Shown here: one piece after another, positions 45,894 to 55,644 of the stretch
How positions within the stretch are numbered: position 1 is the first letter of the stretch
Layout of the letters: each line of letters begins with the position of its first letter
Assembly: GCF_021353265.1 (NCBI RefSeq)
Contig: NZ_JAJTWU010000006.1
Location: forward strand, 376,512-440,511
Origin: Pelomonas cellulosilytica
GTDB taxonomy: Bacteria; Pseudomonadota; Gammaproteobacteria; Burkholderiales; Burkholderiaceae_C
Length of the DNA stretch: 64,000 nt
Reading direction: 5' to 3'
Notes under the pieces: model-generated
The model's input: the letters and a program-made list of their open reading frames with translations, nothing else
Databases searched by the model: none
What the model was told of the DNA's origin: nothing
Program-made: the position numbers and the translations under genes

Positions 45894-46295
45894 TCAGGCT
45901 GCCGCGGGCACGCGCCAGACTGCGCAAAGCTTGTTGCCGTCCGGGTCACGCACATAGCTCAGGTGCATCGGGCCCAGCGCGCCTTCACGCAGGCCGGGCG
46001 GCTCTTCGATGGACGTGCCACCATGGGCGACCGCCACGTCGTGGAAGGCCTTGACCTGCTCGGCCGATTCGCACTTGAAGCCGATGGTGCCGCCGTTGGC
46101 GTGGCAGGCCGGTTCGCCGTTGATAGGCTGGCTGACGCCGAAGCTGCTACCTGCATGGCGGTAGAACACACGCTGGTGGCCGGACGACGCGATGCTGAGC
46201 ACGCCCGCCGGTGCGCCGAGCACGCCCAGCACGGCGTCATAGAAGCGCTTGCTGCGTTCGATGTCGTTGCTGCCGACCATGAGGTGATTGATCAT
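45894..46295 (-). CDS. VOC family (glyoxalase-like) protein
   Basis: This 133-residue vicinal-oxygen-chelate protein has two beta-alpha-beta-beta-beta modules: MINHLMVGSNDIERSKRFYD at the start, and the metal-site residues near HLSYVRDPDGNKLCAVWR at the end. Members include glyoxalases, dioxygenases and antibiotic-binding proteins; this short form is of undefined activity. It lies 116 bases downstream of the amidohydrolase gene on the same strand. Confidence 0.88.
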   Translation of the reverse strand: MINHLMVGSNDIERSKRFYDAVLGVLGAPAGVLSIASSGHQRVFYRHAGSSFGVSQPINGEPACHANGGTIGFKCESAEQVKAFHDVAVAHGGTSIEEPPGLREGALGPMHLSYVRDPDGNKLCAVWRVPAAA

Positions 46296-46411
46296 TCCCT
46301 AGCTCCGCAAGAGTGAAAAGGCGCGCATTCTGCGGCATCGGCCGTCCCCCGCGGCCGATGCGGGCAGCGGGGCACGCGGCTGGCCGCAGGATGAACAGCC
46401 CGGCGCCGGCC

Positions 46412-47731
46412 TCAGCCCTGCTGCATGCACGCCACCACGTCGCGTACTTCGCCCAGCAGCGCCGGCACGTCCATCGCGGTCAGTTGGCGGTCGCGCAGCA
46501 GCTGCCTGCCGCCCACCCAGACGTTGCTGACATGCTCGCGGCCGGCGACGTAGACAAGCTGCGCGGCGGCGTTGTAGACCGGTTGACATTCCAGACTGTC
46601 CAGCGACACGGCGACGACGTCGGCCAGCTTGCCGACCTCCAGCGAGCCCAGGTCGTCGCCACGGCCCATCGCCTTGGCGGCGCGGATCGTGGCCATCTCC
46701 AATGCCGTGCGGGCGGACGCCACGGTCGGGTCGCCCGTGATGCCCTTGGCCAGCAGCGCCGCCGAGCGGATCTCGCCGAACATGTCTAACCGATTGTTGG
46801 ACGCCGCGCCGTCGGTGCCGAGGATGGTGTTGACGCCAGCTGTCTCCAGAGCCTTAAGCGGCATGACGCCCGACGCCAGTTTCAGGTTGGAGTTCGGGTT
46901 GTGCACGAGGTGCACCCCCTTCTGCGCCATCAGCTCGATCTCGGCCTCGTCCAGGTGGACCATGTGCACGGCGATCATGCGTTCGCTGAACAGGCCTAGC
47001 TTGTCCAGCCGCGCGATGGGCCGCACGCCGTGCGCCTTGATGCCATCCGACACCTCGCCCGCCGTCTCGTGGATGTGGCAGTGCATCTGGATGTCCAGCT
47101 TCTCGGCCAGATTGCGCAGCTTGATGAAGGTCTCGTCCGACACGGTGTACGGCGCATGCGGCGCGCTGGTCCAGTCCAGCAGCGCCTCGCCCTTGTACTG
47201 TTCGTAGGCAGCGACACCTTTGGCGATGTAGTCGTCTGGTCCCGACGCATAGCCCGTCGGGAAGTCGATGACGTTCATCGACACGGCGGCGCGCACGCCG
47301 GTGTCGATGGCCGCACGGGCCATCGCCGTCGGGAAGAAATACATGTCGTTGATGTACGTCGTGCCGCTGCGCAGGCCTTCGGCAGCCGCCAGCTTGGAGC
47401 CGAGGTAGGTCCAGGCCTCGCTGACCCACTTCTTCTCCAGCGGCCAGATGTGGTTCTGCAGCCAGTCCATCAGTGGCACGTCGTCGGCCACACCACGCAG
47501 CAGCGTCATGGCGGAATGCGCATGGCCGTTGATGAGGCCCGGGATGAGGATCTGCTCAGGCAGCTCGACGCGCTCGGCCTGCGGGTACTGCGCCAGCAGT
47601 GTCTCGCGCGGGCCGATGGCGGCGATGCGCTCGCCGTCGATCAGCAGCGCGTGGTGTTCCAGCGTGTCTTCGCCGGGCTTCATCGTCAGCAGCCAGCGGG
47701 GCAGCAGCAGGGTCTGGGTGAGCTGGGGCAT
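46412..47731 (-). CDS. Amidohydrolase, MTA/SAH deaminase-like (TRZ/ATZ family)
   Basis: This 439-residue metal-dependent hydrolase of the cytosine/adenosine deaminase branch shows INGHAHSAMTLLRG, the metal histidines in QMHCHIHETAGEV and VHMVHLDEAE, and the aspartate in ILGTDGAASNNRLDM. It is most like 5'-methylthioadenosine/S-adenosylhomocysteine deaminases (MtaD), which remove the adenine amino group in methionine salvage. Guanine- or triazine-type substrates are alternatives. A CCAGGAGACC site precedes the ATG. It lies 17 bases after the ribokinase-like gene, suggesting a nucleoside-salvage unit. Confidence 0.87.
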   Translation of the reverse strand: MPQLTQTLLLPRWLLTMKPGEDTLEHHALLIDGERIAAIGPRETLLAQYPQAERVELPEQILIPGLINGHAHSAMTLLRGVADDVPLMDWLQNHIWPLEKKWVSEAWTYLGSKLAAAEGLRSGTTYINDMYFFPTAMARAAIDTGVRAAVSMNVIDFPTGYASGPDDYIAKGVAAYEQYKGEALLDWTSAPHAPYTVSDETFIKLRNLAEKLDIQMHCHIHETAGEVSDGIKAHGVRPIARLDKLGLFSERMIAVHMVHLDEAEIELMAQKGVHLVHNPNSNLKLASGVMPLKALETAGVNTILGTDGAASNNRLDMFGEIRSAALLAKGITGDPTVASARTALEMATIRAAKAMGRGDDLGSLEVGKLADVVAVSLDSLECQPVYNAAAQLVYVAGREHVSNVWVGGRQLLRDRQLTAMDVPALLGEVRDVVACMQQG

Positions 47732-47748
47732 GGAGGTCTCCTGGTGGA

Positions 47749-48663
47749 TCAGAGCAATGGTTCGACTTCGGCACGACGCGGCATAGCGTCCTGCACGCCG
47801 GAGCGGGAGACGGCGAGCGAGGCCGCCACCTGGGCAAAGTTCAGTGCGCGTTCGATGGGCTGGCCTTCCGCCAGCGCGGTGACCAGCGCGCCGACCAGCG
47901 TGTCACCAGCACCGACAGTGTCGACGGCCTGCACGGACCTGGCGGGCACATGGCGCGGGCCGTCGGCGTCGACCCAGCACAAGCCTTGAGCGCCCAGCGA
48001 CACCAGTACCGCCGCCGGGCCATGCTGGCGCAGCGCCCGGGCCAGCGACAACGGGTCTGCCACCCCACCGCCAAGGGTCCGCATCAAGGCCTCGGCCTCG
48101 AGCGCGTTGACGACGAGCACATCCACACGCGGCAGCAGGCGCTCGCAACCAGGGCGGTAGGGCGCGGCGTTGAGCAGCGTCTTCACGCCAGCGGCGTGCG
48201 CGCGCTCGAAGGCACGGTCGATGCTGTCGAGCGGCAGCTCCTGCTGGGCGATGAGCCAGCGCAGCCCCGCCAGTTCCAGTGCTTCCACCTGCGCCAGCGG
48301 CAGCGTGCCGTTGGAGCCCGCGACCGTGACGATCTGGTTTTCTGCGTCTTCGGCGCCGACGACGATGAGCGCGACGCCGGGCACCTCGTCGGCAGGCTGC
48401 GCGACGAAGCGGGTGTCGACGCCCTCACCTCGCAGCTGCTCGACCATCGCCGCGCCGTTCTCCATCAGGCCGACGCGGGCGGCCAAGGCGACCTTCGCCC
48501 CAAGTCGCGCGGCGGCCACCGCCTGGTTGGCACCCTTGCCTCCCAGGCAGGAGCCAAAGCGCTGGCCACGCAAGGTCTCGCCGGGCAAGGGAAGCCGCGG
48601 CGCATGGACGATGAGATCGCGGTTGACGCTGCCGAGGACAAGGATCTCAGGGACGGTGGCCAT
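47749..48663 (-). CDS. rbsK: Ribokinase
   Basis: This 304-residue PfkB-family sugar kinase has the ribokinase opening LGSVNRDLIVHAPRLPLPGET, the GGKGANQAVAAARLGAKV signature and the C-terminal VDTVGAGDTLVGAL signature with the catalytic Asp. It phosphorylates ribose at O5, and closely related members use other pentoses or nucleosides. It lies between gltA (with an intervening terminator) and the amidohydrolase gene, with which it likely forms an operon. Confidence 0.9.
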   Translation of the reverse strand: MATVPEILVLGSVNRDLIVHAPRLPLPGETLRGQRFGSCLGGKGANQAVAAARLGAKVALAARVGLMENGAAMVEQLRGEGVDTRFVAQPADEVPGVALIVVGAEDAENQIVTVAGSNGTLPLAQVEALELAGLRWLIAQQELPLDSIDRAFERAHAAGVKTLLNAAPYRPGCERLLPRVDVLVVNALEAEALMRTLGGGVADPLSLARALRQHGPAAVLVSLGAQGLCWVDADGPRHVPARSVQAVDTVGAGDTLVGALVTALAEGQPIERALNFAQVAASLAVSRSGVQDAMPRRAEVEPLL

Positions 48664-48685
48664 GGGCTGGGACGATGTCCAAATG

Positions 48686-48713
48686 AAAAACCCCTCGGGG
48701 CTGCCGAGGGGTT
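48686..48713 (-). terminator. Rho-independent terminator after gltA
   Basis: On the minus strand, AACCCCTCGG and CCGAGGGGTT pair across a 5-base loop and are followed by five T (plus-strand A run 48686-48690), 20 bases after the gltA stop. It separates the TCA operon from rbsK. Confidence 0.92.
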
Positions 48714-48732
48714 CGCGTGAAGCGAGTGCCGA

Positions 48733-50043
48733 TCAACGCTGGGCGATGGGCTTGACGTCGCGCGGCGTGGCGCCGACGAACAGCTGACGCGGGCGGCCAA
48801 TCTTGTACTCGGGGTCGCCGATCATCTCATTGAGCTGGGCGATCCAGCCGACCGTGCGGGCCAGCGCGAAGATGGCAGTGAACAGCGGCACCGGGATGCC
48901 GATGGCGCGCTGCACGATGCCGGAGTAGAAGTCGACGTTCGGGTACAGCTTGCGGGCGACGAAGTACTCGTCTTCCAGCGCGATCTTCTCCAGCTCCATG
49001 GCCAGCGCGAACAGCGGATCGTTCTGCAGGCCGAGCTCGCCCAGCACCTCGTGGCAGGTCTCGCGCATCAGCTTGGCGCGCGGATCGTAGTTCTTGTAGA
49101 CACGGTGGCCGAAGCCCATCAGCTTGACACCGGAGTTCTTGTCCTTGACCTTGCTGACGAACTCGCCGATGCGGGCGACGCCGCCCTGCTTCTGGATGTC
49201 GGTCAGCATGTTCAGGCAGGCCTCGTTGGCGCCACCGTGAGCGGGGCCCCACAGGCAGGCCACGCCAGCCGCGATGGCCGCGAACGGGTTGGTGCCCGAC
49301 GAGCCGCACAGTCGCACGGTCGACGTCGATGCGTTCTGCTCATGGTCGGCGTGCAGCGTGAAGATGCGGTCCATCGCGCGCACCAGCACGTCGTTGGGCT
49401 TGTAGTCCTCGCACGGCGTGGCGAACATCATGCGCATGAAGTTCCCGGCGTAGCTCAGGTTGTTCTGCGGGTAGATGTAGGGCTGGCCGATCGTGTACTT
49501 GTAGGCCATGGCCACGAGCGTCGGCATCTTGGCGATCAGGCGGATCGCCGAGATCTCGCGATGCTCGGGGTTATTGATGTCGGTGCTGTCGTGATAGAAC
49601 GAGGACAGCGCCCCCACCAGGCCCGTCATGACGGCCATCGGGTGGGCGTCACGGCGAAAACCGCGCAGGAAGAACTGCATCTGCTCATTCACCATCGTGT
49701 GGTGCATGACCTTGTCCTCGAAGTCAGCCTTCTGGCTTTCGTTCGGCAGCTCTCCGTACAGCAGCAGGTAGCAGGTCTCGAGATAGTCGCAGTTCACCGC
49801 GAGCTGCTCGATGGGATAGCCGCGGTACAGCAGCTCGCCCTTGTCGCCATCGATGTAGGTGATCGTCGAATTGCACGACGCCGTCGACAGGAAGCCGGGG
49901 TCATACGTGAACTTGCCGGTCTGGGCGTAGAGCTTGCGGATGTCGATGACATCCGGGCCGATGCTGCCTTTGTACAGTGGCAGGTCCATCGAGGGGCTGC
50001 CGTCGGAGAACGACAGGGTGGCTTTCACGTCGGACGGGGTCAT
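48733..50043 (-). CDS. gltA: Citrate synthase
   Basis: This 436-residue type II citrate synthase condenses oxaloacetate and acetyl-CoA. The catalytic residues are visible as His in [16 protein letters not shown], His in [15 protein letters not shown] and the acidic residue in the [13 protein letters not shown] region. The N-terminal beta domain of Gram-negative hexameric, NADH-sensitive enzymes is present. It lies 30 bases after sdhE and ends the minus-strand TCA operon at a strong terminator. Confidence 0.98.
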   Translation of the reverse strand: MTPSDVKATLSFSDGSPSMDLPLYKGSIGPDVIDIRKLYAQTGKFTYDPGFLSTASCNSTITYIDGDKGELLYRGYPIEQLAVNCDYLETCYLLLYGELPNESQKADFEDKVMHHTMVNEQMQFFLRGFRRDAHPMAVMTGLVGALSSFYHDSTDINNPEHREISAIRLIAKMPTLVAMAYKYTIGQPYIYPQNNLSYAGNFMRMMFATPCEDYKPNDVLVRAMDRIFTLHADHEQNASTSTVRLCGSSGTNPFAAIAAGVACLWGPAHGGANEACLNMLTDIQKQGGVARIGEFVSKVKDKNSGVKLMGFGHRVYKNYDPRAKLMRETCHEVLGELGLQNDPLFALAMELEKIALEDEYFVARKLYPNVDFYSGIVQRAIGIPVPLFTAIFALARTVGWIAQLNEMIGDPEYKIGRPRQLFVGATPRDVKPIAQR

Positions 50044-50073
50044 GGTGCAGTCCTTTGGGTTTTGAAAAGCGAT

Positions 50074-50346
50074 TCAGGTGCGCAGCTCAGCGAGCACATG
50101 GTGCACCGCAGCAGTGTCCATTTCACCACTGGGTTCCTTGCGACGCAGCAACAGGTCGAGAAGGTCGTTGTCGGCCAGGTCCATCAGCAGTGTCAGACCC
50201 TCGGCTTCCACCACGCTGACCTGCTCGCCCTTGCGGGCGAAGAAGCGGTCGATGAAGAGGTCGTTCTCCAGCAGGCCCCGACGGCAGCGCCAGCGCAGCT
50301 TCGACAGCGCACGTTCGTCGATCATCGGGACTGCCAGGTCACTCAC
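50074..50346 (-). CDS. sdhE: Succinate dehydrogenase assembly factor (FAD)
   Basis: This 90-residue SdhE/YgfY protein has the flavinylation-factor motif KLRWRCRRGLLENDLFIDRF, including the conserved RGxxE. It promotes covalent FAD attachment to SdhA. I prefer the GTG at 50346, 5 bases after the sdhB stop, because the N-terminus MSDLAVP is family-like; the ATG at 50325 is the alternative. The location between sdhB and gltA fits the role. Confidence 0.92.
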   Translation of the reverse strand: MSDLAVPMIDERALSKLRWRCRRGLLENDLFIDRFFARKGEQVSVVEAEGLTLLMDLADNDLLDLLLRRKEPSGEMDTAAVHHVLAELRT

Positions 50347-50351
50347 GGTCG

Positions 50352-51053
50352 TCAGACGGCGCGTCGCACCATCAGTTCCTTGATCTTGCCGATGGCCTTC
50401 GTGGGGTTCAGGCCCTTGGGGCAGACGTCCACGCAGTTCATGATGGTGTGGCAACGGAACAGGCGGTACGGGTCCTCGAGATTGTCCAGGCGCTCGTTGG
50501 TGGCTTCGTCGCGGCTGTCGGCGATGAAGCGGTAGGCCTGCAGCAGGCCGGCCGGGCCGACGAACTTGTCGGGGTTCCACCAGAAGCTCGGGCAACTCGT
50601 CGAGCAGCTCGCGCACAGAATGCACTCGTACAGGCCGTCCAGTTCCTCGCGCTCGACGGGCGACTGCAGCCGCTCCTTCTCGGGCGGGATGTTGTCGTTG
50701 ACGAGGTAGGGCTTGATCGAGTGGTACTGCTTGAAGAACTGCGTCATGTCGACGATGAGGTCGCGCACGACGGGCAGGCCCGGCAGCGGCTTGAGCGTGA
50801 TGACGCCCGGCAGCGTGCGCATGTTCGTCAGGCAGGCCAGGCCATTCTTGCCGTTGATGTTCATCGCGTCCGAGCCGCAGACCCCTTCGCGGCAGGAGCG
50901 GCGGAACGACAGGCTGGGGTCGACGGCCTTGAGCTTGACGAGGGCGTCCAGCAGCATGCGCTCATGCCCATCCAGCTCGACCTCGAGGGTCTGCATGTAG
51001 GGCTTGGCGTCCTTGTCCGGGTCGTAGCGGTAGATCTGGAAGGTGCGCTTCAT
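50352..51053 (-). CDS. sdhB: Succinate dehydrogenase iron-sulfur subunit
   Basis: This 233-residue subunit carries the three iron-sulfur clusters. The [2Fe-2S] ligands are in [14 protein letters not shown] and LACLT, and the [4Fe-4S] and [3Fe-4S] ligands are in [12 protein letters not shown] and [17 protein letters not shown]. It passes electrons from SdhA to quinone in the membrane anchor. It lies 21 bases after sdhA. Confidence 0.98.
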   Translation of the reverse strand: MKRTFQIYRYDPDKDAKPYMQTLEVELDGHERMLLDALVKLKAVDPSLSFRRSCREGVCGSDAMNINGKNGLACLTNMRTLPGVITLKPLPGLPVVRDLIVDMTQFFKQYHSIKPYLVNDNIPPEKERLQSPVEREELDGLYECILCASCSTSCPSFWWNPDKFVGPAGLLQAYRFIADSRDEATNERLDNLEDPYRLFRCHTIMNCVDVCPKGLNPTKAIGKIKELMVRRAV

Positions 51054-51074
51054 GTTGTGCTTTGCTTCGTGTCT

Positions 51075-52874
51075 TTAGAACGTGCGGACCTTGGGCGGCA
51101 CCGTGTCCACCGTCATCGGCTTCAGGTTCACCGGCTTGTAGTCCAGACGGCTGCCTTCCGAATACCACAGCGTGTGCTTCATCCAGTTGGCGTCGTCGCG
51201 TCCCAGCGGCGCGGTGGGATGGTCGGCCGGATGCTCGTAGTCGTAGACCGTGTGCGCGCCACGGCATTCCTTGCGGGCAGCGGCCGAGACCATCGTGGCC
51301 TGCGCGGCCTCGATCAGGTTCTCCACCTCCAGCGCCTCGACGCGGGCGGTGTTGAAGACCTTGGACTTGTCCTTCAGTTCCAGGTTGGCGACGCGCTCGC
51401 GCAGGGCGGCGATCTTGGTGACGCCTTCATCCATGCCGGCCTGCGTGCGGAACACGCCAGCGTGCTGCTGCATCGCCGAACGGATGTCGTTGGCGACGTC
51501 CTGCGCGTACTCGCCGCTGGTGGTCCCGTCCAGGCGGGCCAGGCGTGCCAGCGTGCGGTCGGCGGCGTCCTTGGGCAGGTCCTTGTGCGACTTCGTCTTG
51601 AGGTTGAAGTCGACGATGTGGTTGCCTGCCGCGCGGCCAAACACCAGCAGGTCCAGCAACGAGTTGGTACCCAGGCGGTTGGCGCCGTGCACCGACACGC
51701 AGGAACACTCACCGACGGCGTACAAGCCGTTGATGATGTCGTTGTGCTTGCCGTTCTTGGGCACGACGACCTGGCCATGCACGTTCGTCGGAATGCCACC
51801 CATTTGGTAATGGATGGTCGGCACGACGGGGATGGGTTCCTTCGTGATATCGACGTTGGCGAAGTTGTGGCCGATCTCCTGCACCGATGGCAGGCGCTTG
51901 GCGATCGTCTCGGCGCCGAGGTGGGTCATGTCCAGCAGGATGTAGTCCTTGTTGGGACCGCAGCCGCGACCTTCCTTGATCTCCTGGTCCATCGAGCGGG
52001 ACACGAAGTCGCGCGGCGCCAGGTCCTTCAACGTCGGCGCATAACGCTCCATGAAGCGCTCGCCATTGGCATTGCGCAGGATGGCTCCTTCGCCGCGGCA
52101 GCCTTCGGTCAGCAGCACACCCGCGCCGGCCACGCCGGTGGGGTGGAACTGCCAGAACTCCATGTCTTCCAGCGGGATGCCCGCGCGCGCCGCCATGCCC
52201 AGACCGTCGCCGGTGTTGATGAAGGCGTTGGTCGAGGCCGCGAAGATGCGGCCCGCCCCGCCGGTGGCCAGCAGCACGGTCTTGGCGTGCAGGATGTGGA
52301 CCTCGCCGGTTTCCATCTCCAGTGCGGTCACGCCGACGGCATCGCCTTCGGCGTCGCGGATGATGTCCAGCGCCATCCATTCGACGAAGAACTGCGTGCG
52401 GGCCTTGACGTTCTGCTGGTAGAGCGTGTGCAGCAGCGCGTGGCCGGTGCGGTCGGCTGCGGCGCAGGCGCGCTGCACGGGCTTCTCGCCGTAGTTGGCC
52501 GTGTGGCCACCGAACGGACGCTGATAGATGGTGCCGTCAGCATTGCGATCGAACGGCATGCCGAAGTGCTCAAGCTCGTAAACAACCTTGGGCGCTTCGC
52601 GGCACATGAACTCGATGGCGTCCTGGTCACCCAGCCAGTCGGAGCCCTTGACGGTGTCGTAGAAGTGGTAGTGCCAGTTGTCCTCGCTCATGTTGCCGAG
52701 CGAGGCGCCGATGCCGCCTTGGGCAGCCACGGTGTGCGAGCGCGTCGGGAAGACCTTGGACAGCACGGCCACATTCAGGCCGGCGCGCGCCAGTTGCAGC
52801 GAGGCACGCATGCCGGAGCCGCCGGCCCCGACGATGACCACATCGAACTTGCGGGTCGAAATCTTTGCCGTCAT
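51075..52874 (-). CDS. sdhA: Succinate dehydrogenase flavoprotein subunit
   Basis: This 599-residue flavoprotein oxidises succinate to fumarate. It shows the FAD-binding VVIVGAGGSGMRASLQLAR, the covalent FAD histidine in SHTVAAQGGI, and the active-site HGANRLGTNSLLDLLVFGR. The ATG at 52874 overlaps the sdhD stop (TGATG); longer in-frame starts would overlap sdhD and lack family similarity. Length is close to the E. coli subunit (588). Confidence 0.98.
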   Translation of the reverse strand: MTAKISTRKFDVVIVGAGGSGMRASLQLARAGLNVAVLSKVFPTRSHTVAAQGGIGASLGNMSEDNWHYHFYDTVKGSDWLGDQDAIEFMCREAPKVVYELEHFGMPFDRNADGTIYQRPFGGHTANYGEKPVQRACAAADRTGHALLHTLYQQNVKARTQFFVEWMALDIIRDAEGDAVGVTALEMETGEVHILHAKTVLLATGGAGRIFAASTNAFINTGDGLGMAARAGIPLEDMEFWQFHPTGVAGAGVLLTEGCRGEGAILRNANGERFMERYAPTLKDLAPRDFVSRSMDQEIKEGRGCGPNKDYILLDMTHLGAETIAKRLPSVQEIGHNFANVDITKEPIPVVPTIHYQMGGIPTNVHGQVVVPKNGKHNDIINGLYAVGECSCVSVHGANRLGTNSLLDLLVFGRAAGNHIVDFNLKTKSHKDLPKDAADRTLARLARLDGTTSGEYAQDVANDIRSAMQQHAGVFRTQAGMDEGVTKIAALRERVANLELKDKSKVFNTARVEALEVENLIEAAQATMVSAAARKECRGAHTVYDYEHPADHPTAPLGRDDANWMKHTLWYSEGSRLDYKPVNLKPMTVDTVPPKVRTF

Positions 52875-53233
52875 CACAGTCTCCACAGCACCTGGATCGC
52901 CCAACCGGCACAGCCGAGCAACCACACGATCGAAAACACCTGCAGGGCCAGCCGCAGGCCGACCGACTTCACGTAATCCATCCAGATGTCGCGCACGCCG
53001 ACCCAGGCGTGATAGGCCAGCGACAGGATGGCGATGAACGTCAGCAGCTTCATCCACTGCGGCGCGAACACGCCGGCCCAGTGGTCGTAGCCCAGCTCGC
53101 CGGGCATCAGGAAGCGAGCCAGCACGGCGATGGTGAACAAGGCCATCAGCACGGCCGTCACGCGCTGCGCGAGCCAGTCGCGCAGGCCATAGTGCGCGCC
53201 CACGACGAGGCGCTTGGAACCGAAGGTGCTCAT
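52874..53233 (-). CDS. sdhD: Succinate dehydrogenase membrane anchor subunit
   Basis: This 119-residue anchor has three membrane helices, with the heme-side residues in LSLAYHAWVGVRDIWMDYVK. It helps form the quinone site with SdhC and SdhB. It sits 24 bases after sdhC and overlaps the sdhA start. Confidence 0.95.
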   Translation of the reverse strand: MSTFGSKRLVVGAHYGLRDWLAQRVTAVLMALFTIAVLARFLMPGELGYDHWAGVFAPQWMKLLTFIAILSLAYHAWVGVRDIWMDYVKSVGLRLALQVFSIVWLLGCAGWAIQVLWRL

Positions 53234-53257
53234 TGTTGTTGTCCTACTCGGATGGGA

Positions 53258-53686
53258 TCAGTACAGGCCGAACAGCTTGGCGCCGAGCACAACGGTCAGC
53301 GCGATGCTCAGCCCGAGCGTCAGCAGCGCTGAGCTCTTGCCCTGGGCCTTGCTGACGCTGTGCGTGGCGTCCATCCACAGATGACGCACGCCGGCGATGA
53401 AGTGATGCAGGTAGGCCCACAGCAGGCCCAGCACGACCAGCTTGATGAGGACCGCCGGAATGCCCGCCACGCCAGCCACAAAGATGTTCGTGAACCCGTC
53501 GTACGAGATCTCCGACGTCAAGCTTGAATCGAGCATCCACACCACGAAGGGCAGCAGCAGGAACATCAGCAGACCGCTGATGCGATGCAGGATGGAGACG
53601 ATGCCAGCGGGCGGGAGACGGTAGCTGACGATCTGAGAGACGTGGATGTTTCGGTAGAGTGGTCTTGTCTTGACACTGTCCGTCAT
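53258..53686 (-). CDS. sdhC: Succinate dehydrogenase cytochrome b556 subunit
   Basis: This 142-residue anchor has three membrane helices. It shows the SdhC signature RPLYRNIHVSQIVSYRLP, SILHRISGLLMF and the heme ligand histidine in YLHHFIAGVRHLWMD. The ATG at 53686 (MTDSVKT) is chosen over one 51 bases upstream. It starts the sdhCDABE-gltA operon, 82 bases after the GntR gene. Confidence 0.95.
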   Translation of the reverse strand: MTDSVKTRPLYRNIHVSQIVSYRLPPAGIVSILHRISGLLMFLLLPFVVWMLDSSLTSEISYDGFTNIFVAGVAGIPAVLIKLVVLGLLWAYLHHFIAGVRHLWMDATHSVSKAQGKSSALLTLGLSIALTVVLGAKLFGLY

Positions 53687-53768
53687 GGTCGAGCCTGCGT
53701 AATCGGGGTGAAACCAAACGATTCTAGGGCCAGCCAAAGCTGCATGCTGCAGTGCGCCATTGTCAGCA

Positions 53769-54494
53769 TCAGTTCAAGTCGTTGCGGTAATGGTCATGGT
53801 CGGTCAGGTAGAGCCCTCGCCGGAGCTCGACGGGCCGGTCGCCGTACGTGAATGCCAGGCGCTCCACGCTCAGCAGCGGCTGCCCCTCGGGCACGCGCAA
53901 CAGCACCGCCGCCTGCCGCGGTGCAGCGACCGCGCGGAGCTGCTCCTGCGCGCGCACCATGTGCACGCCGAAGCGCGCCTCGAACAGCGCGTACAGCGCC
54001 CCCGCGTGCGACTCGATCACCTCTGCAGTCAGCCCCTCGAAGTTCTTCTCGGGAAGCCACAGTTCATCAAGCACGACGGGTCGCTCGCGCCGATGCAACA
54101 GTCGGCGCACCTCAATGACCGGCTCTGCGGGCCGCAGGCCTAGCGCCAGGGCGATTGGCGCCGTCGCGCGCAGCCGCCGGCAGCTCAGCAACTCCCGCGT
54201 GAAGGCCTGCGCATCGTCGTCCGGCACGAGGCGCAGGAAGCGGAAAGGCTGGCGTGGCGCGGCGTGCGTCGACACGAATGTGCCGCTGCCCTGTCGGCGC
54301 TCCACGAGATGCTCGGCAGTCAGTTCGTCCAGCGCCCGCCTCACCGTCCCCGCGCTCGCGCCGAACCGCTCTGCCAGCGCCGCCTCGCTGGGCAGCGACT
54401 CGCCCGGCTTCCATTCACCGGCGGCCAGCGCCGCGACGATGAGCTGGCGGATCTGCTCGTAGAGCGGTGCGGAGCGGGGCTTGCGAGAAGGCAT
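53769..54494 (-). CDS. GntR/HutC-family transcriptional regulator (UTRA domain)
   Basis: This 241-residue regulator has an N-terminal winged helix ([46 protein letters not shown] region, residues about 8-70) and a C-terminal UTRA ligand-binding domain ending [15 protein letters not shown]. It lies upstream of sdhC on the same strand and is divergent from mdh, so it probably controls one or both TCA units in response to a metabolite. The ligand is unknown. The ATG at 54494 is preferred to a GTG-type start 33 bases upstream. Confidence 0.9.
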   Translation of the reverse strand: MPSRKPRSAPLYEQIRQLIVAALAAGEWKPGESLPSEAALAERFGASAGTVRRALDELTAEHLVERRQGSGTFVSTHAAPRQPFRFLRLVPDDDAQAFTRELLSCRRLRATAPIALALGLRPAEPVIEVRRLLHRRERPVVLDELWLPEKNFEGLTAEVIESHAGALYALFEARFGVHMVRAQEQLRAVAAPRQAAVLLRVPEGQPLLSVERLAFTYGDRPVELRRGLYLTDHDHYRNDLN

Positions 54495-54537
54495 GCGGCG
54501 ATTGCAGCACAGGGTATGCCCGTACACTCAGAAGGTT

Positions 54538-54554
54538 TAGGGCACGAGGCCCTA
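54538..54554. promoter_or_regulatory. Inverted repeat in gntR-mdh divergent region
   Basis: A perfect repeat TAGGGC-N5-GCCCTA lies 44 bases from the GntR start and 34 bases from the mdh start. It is a candidate operator for the GntR regulator or for autoregulation. No typical GT-N-AC HutC core is inside it, so assignment is uncertain. Confidence 0.4.
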
Positions 54555-54587
54555 GCCCAGCTTTTCAACTGCCCCTCGGAGATTTCC

Positions 54588-55574
54588 ATGAGCAAGAAAC
54601 CCGTTCGCGTCGCCGTCACCGGCGCTGCCGGCCAGATCGGCTACGCCCTGCTGTTCCGCATTGCCTCCGGCGAAATGCTGGGCAAGGACCAGCCCGTCAT
54701 CCTGCAGCTGCTGGAGATCCCCGACGAGAAGGCCCAGAACGCGCTGAAGGGCGTCATCATGGAACTGGAAGACTGCGCCTTCCCGCTGCTGGCCGGCATC
54801 GAAGCCCATAGCGACCCGATGACCGCCTTCAAGGACACGGACTACGCCCTCCTCGTCGGTGCCCGCCCGCGCGGCCCCGGCATGGAACGCGCCGACCTGC
54901 TGGCCGCCAACGCCCAGATCTTCACGGTGCAGGGCAAGGCCCTGAACGCCGTCGCGTCGCGCGACGTCAGGGTGCTGGTCGTCGGCAACCCGGCCAACAC
55001 CAACGCCTACATCGCGATGAAGTCGGCCCCGGACCTGCCGCGCAAGAACTTCACCGCCATGCTGCGCCTGGACCACAACCGCGCCGCGTCGCAAATCGCC
55101 ACCAAGACCGGCAAGGCCGTCGCAGGCATCGAGAAGCTGGCCGTGTGGGGCAACCACTCGCCCACGATGTACGCCGACTACCGCAACGCGACGATCGACG
55201 GCCAACCCGTCAAGGCGCTGATCAACGACGAGCAGTGGAACCGTGAGGTCTTCCTGCCGACCGTTGGCAAGCGTGGCGCCGCCATCATTGCAGCGCGCGG
55301 GCTGTCGTCCGCCGCTTCGGCCGCCAACGCCGCCATCGACCACATGCGCGACTGGGCCCTGGGCACCAACGGCAAGTGGGTCACGATGGGTATTCCGTCC
55401 AACGGCGAATACGGCATCCCCAAGGACGTCATGTTCGGCTATCCGGTCACCTGCGAGGGTGGCGAGTACAAGATCGTCGAAGGTATCGCCATCGACGAGT
55501 TCTCGCAGGAATGCATCAACAAGACGCTGAAGGAACTGATGGACGAGCAGGACGGCGTCAAGCACCTGCTGTAA
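54588..55574 (+). CDS. mdh: Malate dehydrogenase
   Basis: This 328-residue NAD-dependent malate dehydrogenase oxidises malate to oxaloacetate. It shows [20 protein letters not shown], the substrate arginines in [28 protein letters not shown], the Asp in RLDHNRA and the catalytic His in [14 protein letters not shown]. This length and type are usual in betaproteobacteria. It is preceded by CCTCGGAGATTTCC, is divergent from the GntR regulator and is followed by a hairpin terminator. Confidence 0.98.
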   Translation: MSKKPVRVAVTGAAGQIGYALLFRIASGEMLGKDQPVILQLLEIPDEKAQNALKGVIMELEDCAFPLLAGIEAHSDPMTAFKDTDYALLVGARPRGPGMERADLLAANAQIFTVQGKALNAVASRDVRVLVVGNPANTNAYIAMKSAPDLPRKNFTAMLRLDHNRAASQIATKTGKAVAGIEKLAVWGNHSPTMYADYRNATIDGQPVKALINDEQWNREVFLPTVGKRGAAIIAARGLSSAASAANAAIDHMRDWALGTNGKWVTMGIPSNGEYGIPKDVMFGYPVTCEGGEYKIVEGIAIDEFSQECINKTLKELMDEQDGVKHLL

Positions 55575-55597
55575 TCGGGCCTCGCGCCTACCATCTC

Positions 55598-55622
55598 AAA
55601 GGGCCGGCTTGCCGGCCCTTTG
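55598..55622 (+). terminator. Hairpin terminator after mdh
   Basis: Arms AAAGGGCCGGC (55598-55608) and GCCGGCCCTTT (55611-55621) pair with a minimal TT loop (effectively four or more bases), 23 bases after the mdh stop. The T tract is weak. Confidence 0.75.
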
Positions 55623-55644
55623 TCATTTGCTCAACCGCCTGCCA

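Noticed and set aside
36354..48663. Search for CRISPR arrays, rRNA and tRNA genes
   Set aside because: No spaced direct repeats and no tRNA-like cloverleaf were found here or elsewhere in the window.
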